From Solidesulfovibrio carbinolicus (GTDB lineage: Bacteria > Desulfobacterota > Desulfovibrionia > Desulfovibrionales > Desulfovibrionaceae): a stretch of DNA of 64,000 bases. The stretch spans positions 3,100,001 to 3,164,000 of the forward strand of contig NZ_CP026538.1 of the NCBI RefSeq assembly GCF_004135975.1, given 5' to 3'. Position numbers and translations under genes: made by a program. The notes under the pieces were generated by a model. That model saw only the letters and a list, made by a program, of their open reading frames with translations, was not told the origin of the DNA and searched no databases. Positions 60,746 to 64,000 of this stretch are shown piece after piece. Each line of letters opens with the position of its first letter. Position 1 is the stretch's first letter.

Positions 60746-61224
60746 TTAACGCCCCTTGCGTCTTACGGGCACGATACGGCGCCCTCGGGAAGACGGGGAA
60801 ACCTTGCCCGTCAGAATGTCCACAAACGCCTTGATTTCGGGAAGGGTCATGGCGCGGACCTCGGCCAGAGTCAGGGAACGGCCCGCGAGCATCGCTTCAA
60901 GGAACCTGTAGTCCCTTAAGCGACGTTCGCGGGCTTGAGCTTTCCCTGAAGTTCGCCCTCGGCGGACTCCAGGACGCTGTATTCGCTGTAGTGCAGGCCG
61001 GCGAGCAGTTCCGGGGTGATCTGTTCCGCCGTGAGTTCTCCCAGGCGGGTCAGGGTCCGCGACCAGACGTAACGGGACAGCCGGGCCGTACAGGCTTTCT
61101 CGGGGGCCTGTTCGATGGCCCATTCCATGTCGTCGAGCGTCGGCATACGCATCTCGAACCGGGTATGCAGGTTGCCTTCGGAATCCGTGTAGCCGTAATG
61201 CAGCGTTCCTTCGACCGTGACCAT
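60746..61224 (-). CDS. Tail assembly chaperone, -1 frameshifted long form (gpGT-like)
   Basis: A second product of the same start. A shift to the -1 frame at 60940-60946 gives a protein of 159 residues whose extra part reads 'RERRLRDYRFLEAMLAGRSL' and 'MTLPEIKAFVDILTGKV', and ends one base before the tape-measure ATG. In phage lambda the equivalent GT product binds the tape measure during tail assembly. The -1 frame is open throughout and has no start of its own with a ribosome site. Confidence 0.75.
60916..61224 (-). CDS. Phage tail assembly chaperone, short form (Mu gp41-like)
   Basis: A 102-residue protein: 'YTDSEGNLHTRFEMRMPTLDD', then helical 'MEWAIEQAPEKACTARLSRY' and 'TRLGELTAEQITPELLAGLH'. 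Position before the tape-measure gene and the presence of a frameshift site mark it as a tail assembly chaperone. The zero-frame stop TAA (60916-60918) comes shortly after the slippery heptamer. Confidence 0.85.
   Translation of the reverse strand: MVTVEGTLHYGYTDSEGNLHTRFEMRMPTLDDMEWAIEQAPEKACTARLSRYVWSRTLTRLGELTAEQITPELLAGLHYSEYSVLESAEGELQGKLKPANVA
60940..60946 (-). promoter_or_regulatory. Programmed -1 ribosomal frameshift site GGGAAAG
   Basis: On the coding strand the heptamer G GGA AAG (X XXY YYZ) lies in frame in the chaperone gene, 21 bases before its stop. It is the same heptamer used by phage lambda G/GT. Confidence 0.8.
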
Positions 61225-61248
61225 GATTTTCTCCTTTGTCGGCAGCGG

Positions 61249-61449
61249 TTAAGCCGCCGGGTTGTCAGTTGCAGCGGCTTCGCCGTCCTGGACGATCTCA
61301 ACGGAAAGGTCGGGATCGTCCTGAAGCGCGGCGAGCTGCTTGCGGGAAAGGGTTCGGGCCTCGATGTCCTGGGGAGCCGCGCCGAAGTGGCGGCCCCCTC
61401 GGTAGTGCCCTCCCCGTAACGAACGGACGCGGACGATGCGGGTGTCCAT
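61249..61449 (-). CDS. Small Mu-like protein downstream of the head gene (gp35/HI1506-like)
   Basis: A 66-residue protein: 'MDTRIVRVRSLRGGHYRGGRHF', then 'LSRKQLAALQDDPDLSVEIV' and an Ala/Asp-rich end. Location directly after the major head gene and the 'L...QLAALQ.DP.L.VE' pattern match the small gp35/HI1506-related proteins of Mu-like phages. AGGAGG upstream fixes ATG 61449; the gap to the head gene is 8 bases. Confidence 0.7.
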   Translation of the reverse strand: MDTRIVRVRSLRGGHYRGGRHFGAAPQDIEARTLSRKQLAALQDDPDLSVEIVQDGEAAATDNPAA

Positions 61450-61457
61450 GAAGCCTC

Positions 61458-62363
61458 CTAGCCCAGCCAGGGCGTGACGAGCAGCTCGCACAGGCCCTTG
61501 TTGGGGTTGTCGCCGCCGTTGGCCAGACGGTCGGCCAGGACCACTTCATGCGCCTTGACCCGGAGCGTGGGCGGAACCACCAGGAGCGTGGGCCGGATGC
61601 CGAGGGGACGGCCGCCGTCCGCCTTGTAGGACGCCATGGCCCCGTAGGCCGCATTGAAGTTCTCGGAATTAAGCGGCAGGCGGGAGCAAAAGGCCATCTG
61701 CCAGAAGGCGAAGCCGGCGTTGCAGCGGTAGCGGATGCCGAAGCGGTATTCATCCTTCATGAACACGGCTTCGTCGCGGGTATCGGTCAAGGCCGTCAGT
61801 TCGGGCTTGGTCCTTTCCTGGAAGATCACGGGCTTGATCGTCCGCGAGTCGTCGAGAAGATACCATGCGGGATCGGTACCGGCGGCGCAATTGGAGACCA
61901 AGGCCGGCGCGCCCGTGCCGTCCACGTTCGGATAAACGGGGTGTTCCGTGTCGAAATAGTTCTGCCCGTCGTAGCAGGAAAGCGCGCCGCCCTGGGAGAG
62001 CAGGCCGAAAACCAGCTCGTCGGGGAAGACCTTGGCCGCGCGGCCCATCTCCCCGAAAATGGGCTTGTAAACGCCGACTTGGTCGTCTTCGATGTCCACC
62101 CGGCTCACGGAAACGGTGGACTCGTATTTCTTGTTGGTGATGCTGTAGGCGTGCGCCTTCATGTCCCGCACGACGCGTTCGCCCATCCACTCCCGGAACT
62201 GCGGAAATTGCCCGAGCCAACCGTAAATATTGGCTTTGGAGGTTGAAGAGAGCCGCGTGGCCACCTTGTCCCATGCCGTGGGCGTCTTCTCGAACTCGCG
62301 ATTGAATTCGCCGCGAAAGCCGACGCACAACGCGTCCAGAAGGCCCGGGGTGATAAGAGCCAT
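61458..62363 (-). CDS. Mu-like phage major head protein (gpT)
   Basis: A 301-residue major capsid protein of the Mu gpT family. 'VGFRGEFNREFEKTPTAWDKVA' at the N-terminus, 'NIYGWLGQFPQFREWMGERVV' and 'YDGQNYFDTEHPVYPNVDG' are family signatures. It builds the T=7 icosahedral shell. The ATG abuts the stop of the protease gene with no space, typical of this phage gene pair. Full family length, no broken codons. Confidence 0.93.
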   Translation of the reverse strand: MALITPGLLDALCVGFRGEFNREFEKTPTAWDKVATRLSSTSKANIYGWLGQFPQFREWMGERVVRDMKAHAYSITNKKYESTVSVSRVDIEDDQVGVYKPIFGEMGRAAKVFPDELVFGLLSQGGALSCYDGQNYFDTEHPVYPNVDGTGAPALVSNCAAGTDPAWYLLDDSRTIKPVIFQERTKPELTALTDTRDEAVFMKDEYRFGIRYRCNAGFAFWQMAFCSRLPLNSENFNAAYGAMASYKADGGRPLGIRPTLLVVPPTLRVKAHEVVLADRLANGGDNPNKGLCELLVTPWLG

Positions 62364-63251
62364 CTACAGCGCCTCCTTCCCGGCGAGGTATTCCACTTCG
62401 GTCAGGCCCAAGAGTCTGGCCGCTTCCTTTTCCGCGTCGGATAAGGCGACCACGCAAGTGGGATTTTCCGTCAAGGCGACGAGGCGCTTGCCTTCCAGGA
62501 ATTCGGCTTCCGTCCGGCCAAGAAGCCGCGCGGCCTCGCGGTCAGCATCCGACAGAGCGACCCGAGGTGCGCCAGTGGGGGAAGACGACGAGCCGGGACG
62601 AAGTTTGCCCAGGAAGGCCCGCAGCTTTTGGGGATGCTGCGTTCCCAGGTCCACGGCCCATCCTTCCAGGGCCTTGGGCAAAATGCCCTCGGCGATGGCG
62701 GCCTTGACCAGGATCGGGGCCGGGGTGTTCCCGTCCAGGTCCAGGGAGGCGGCCACGGCCATGAGGCCGTCAAGGGCGGGGGTGTTGGTGAGCCCGGCAT
62801 TGATGAAGCGCCGGACCGCTCCGGTTTTGTTGTCGAACTCGAAAAAGGGGCTGATATAGCGGTATTCGCCGGAGGCGATGCAGGTCCGGGCGCGTTCGGT
62901 CCAGGTGGCCTTGGCGAAAAGGCCCTGGCCGGGAAAGTAGGCAAGGGCCTGAATCCAGCCCGCCGCCGGGGCGGGTTGACCGTTTTCACGCGAGCGGAGG
63001 CTTTGGTGTTCGTAGTCCACGACGGGGCGGGCCTCGCGCGCGTCCACATCCGCAATGATGTCCGGGGCGATAGAGGCGTCCATGAACCAGACTTTCGTTT
63101 CACAGCCCTGGATATTGCCGGGCCGGCCGTCGCTCGCCGCGAATTGGCCTTCCGGGAAGAGTTGGACGTTGTAGCCCGTGGGCAACGCCTTGGGGTCCTC
63201 GGGAAGCTGGATGGCCAGCGAGGCCGTAAATTGGCCGGGATGATGTTCCAC
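62364..63251 (-). CDS. Mu-like head maturation protease/scaffold (gpI), GTG start
   Basis: A 295-residue protease-scaffold. The protease core has 'DASIAPDIIADVDAREARPVVDYEHQS' split over residues 65-90 with the His in 'YEHQS', then 'YRYISPFFEFD' and 'GLTNTPALDG' with Ser/Thr candidates. The C-terminal 65 residues hold a duplicated segment: 'LSDADREAARLLGRTEAEFL' and 'LSDAEKEAARLLGLTEVEYL'. It starts with GTG (63251); the ribosome site CAGGAG lies in the last codons of mor. It trims the head and guides shell assembly. Confidence 0.9.
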   Translation of the reverse strand: MEHHPGQFTASLAIQLPEDPKALPTGYNVQLFPEGQFAASDGRPGNIQGCETKVWFMDASIAPDIIADVDAREARPVVDYEHQSLRSRENGQPAPAAGWIQALAYFPGQGLFAKATWTERARTCIASGEYRYISPFFEFDNKTGAVRRFINAGLTNTPALDGLMAVAASLDLDGNTPAPILVKAAIAEGILPKALEGWAVDLGTQHPQKLRAFLGKLRPGSSSSPTGAPRVALSDADREAARLLGRTEAEFLEGKRLVALTENPTCVVALSDAEKEAARLLGLTEVEYLAGKEAL

Positions 63252-63254
63252 GTT

Positions 63255-63764
63255 CTACTCCTGATTGGTTTTCAAGGACACGGCCCCGTTTGGCGCTCTG
63301 GAGGCGCTCTCTGAATCCTGACCAACAACCCGGCGTCTTCGCCTTTCAGCCGTAACAACCCCCGGGTCCGTGCCCTTGAGAATCGACCAGATGTGGCGAT
63401 CCGAAAAATTATGCCGTCGAGCAAGGAGTTTGACGGCTTCTTGCGCCCCTATTGTGGTGCGAAGTAATTCTTCATACTCAAGACAGATGGAGACATTCCG
63501 ATGAAGCAAGGCCTCCTTGCGTCCCATCGGAATATACAGTTCGCTTCCGCCAAAAGCCCATATCAGCTTCTCGGTGACTTCCTTTCCGAGAACTGCTTCA
63601 ATGTTTTGAGGCCATGCGGACTTTCCGTTTGGAAACCGCATCGTTGTTCCGCCAAAGCTTTTGACAAGTCGAATGGTCGATTCATATCCGATATGGTGCA
63701 CAAGTTCGGACATGACGTCGCAGGCCTTACAGGCAGGGCGGTGAAGCGCTTCGCGTTGACTCAT
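63255..63764 (-). CDS. mor: Mor/C-type transcription activator of Mu-like phages
   Basis: A 169-residue DNA-binding activator. The dimerisation part includes 'GGTTMRFPNGKSAWPQNIEAVLG' with 'LIWAFGGSELYIPMG', and a helix-turn-helix follows in 'AVKLLARRHNFSDRHIWSILKG', as in Mu Mor and C. In Mu, Mor turns on the middle promoter and C the late promoters. Here it is followed within 3 bases by the protease gene, although many genes normally lie between. A Cys pair 'CKAC' near the N-terminus and a basic C-terminus (RRRRR) are extra features. Confidence 0.85.
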   Translation of the reverse strand: MSQREALHRPACKACDVMSELVHHIGYESTIRLVKSFGGTTMRFPNGKSAWPQNIEAVLGKEVTEKLIWAFGGSELYIPMGRKEALLHRNVSICLEYEELLRTTIGAQEAVKLLARRHNFSDRHIWSILKGTDPGVVTAERRRRRVVGQDSESASRAPNGAVSLKTNQE

Positions 63765-63849
63765 GCGAAACAGATAGCCTCACCGCCCTATATTGCGCGA
63801 GATGAAGGGATTCAGTTGGTTGGCAGAGCAGGCAAAAGAAGGGGTAAGG

Positions 63850-64000
63850 CTATGTCGCCGAAGCCATTTTCTTTGTTAAAGTGGCCAAGCGTTTGTCGAG
63901 AACGCTGATAACGGCCTGGAGTTGCCCGCGTGTAGCGTATTCCAGCCTATCCAGTCCGGTTTGACGCTTTAAAATGCCTGACGCGTAGGTCCATGGCATG
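63850..64000 (-). CDS. gemA: GemA-like protein (partial, N-terminus beyond the window)
   Basis: The last 49 residues of a frame that continues past the window. 'YASGILKRQTGLDRLEYATRGQLQAVISVL' follows the C-terminal pattern of Mu GemA (gp16) regulatory proteins. In Mu gemA lies directly before mor, and it does so here, 85 bases upstream of it. Confidence 0.75.
   Translation of the reverse strand, partial: MPWTYASGILKRQTGLDRLEYATRGQLQAVISVLDKRLATLTKKMASAT

Overview
The window is high-GC, tightly packed DNA from a sulfate-reducing deltaproteobacterium. It most resembles Desulfovibrionaceae of the Solidesulfovibrio/Desulfovibrio magneticus type. This rests on the gene set: DsrC with both C-terminal cysteines, a Desulfovibrio-type trimeric porin, a periplasmic selenocysteine formate dehydrogenase (FdhAB), a periplasmic [NiFe] hydrogenase with its protease, a periplasmic cobalt chelatase of the CbiK-P type, and a dispersed GC-rich intergenic repeat. 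The species is an inference; no search was run.

Layout. 1-3.4 kb: partial phosphatidylserine decarboxylase, HAD phosphatase, DUF523/DUF1722 protein, serine hydrolase. 3.8-4.0 kb: tRNA-Cys and tRNA-Gly behind a clear promoter. 4.1-7.3 kb: methyltransferase, YcaO-TPR protein, then dsrC behind a structured leader. 8-17.7 kb: porin, Sel1/trypsin-like protease, EI24 membrane protein, Kup, TatC, 3D-domain lipoprotein. 18.2-25.9 kb: citrate synthase and the formate dehydrogenase locus (fdhE, fdhA with an in-frame UGA, fdhB, second fdhE). 26.2-29.1 kb: AbiEii-like pair and metXW. 29.3-33.4 kb: LysM protein, MauE-rhodanese fusion, a Cys-rich C_GCAxxG_C_C protein and an M15 peptidase. 33.8-37.0 kb: [NiFe] hydrogenase and its protease. 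37.1-42.3 kb: ComEC and small envelope proteins. 42.3-46.8 kb: a cobalamin riboswitch before cbiK, an ABC importer and cbiL. 46.9-56.9 kb: L-serine dehydratase, CBS and HD proteins, rplM-rpsI, two radical SAM enzymes, purM. 57.0-64.0 kb: tRNA-Pro followed by an island.

How the genes fit together. Formate dehydrogenase and hydrogenase both carry Tat signals and have no membrane subunit, so both should feed electrons to periplasmic c-type cytochromes; TatC is encoded in the same window. The two FdhE proteins should help FDH assemble. The B12 operon links a secreted cobalt chelatase to an importer and to the cytoplasmic methylase that uses the chelated product.

The least ordinary part is the right end. 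Downstream of tRNA-Pro lie an AT-richer, probably truncated secreted-protein gene, a pair of about 75-bp direct repeats nested in inverted repeats, and a compact Mu-like cassette: gemA, mor, protease/scaffold, major head protein, small head protein, tail chaperone with a GGGAAAG -1 frameshift site, tape measure. Terminase, portal, sheath, tube and baseplate genes are missing from the places they normally occupy, yet every remaining gene is open and tightly spaced.
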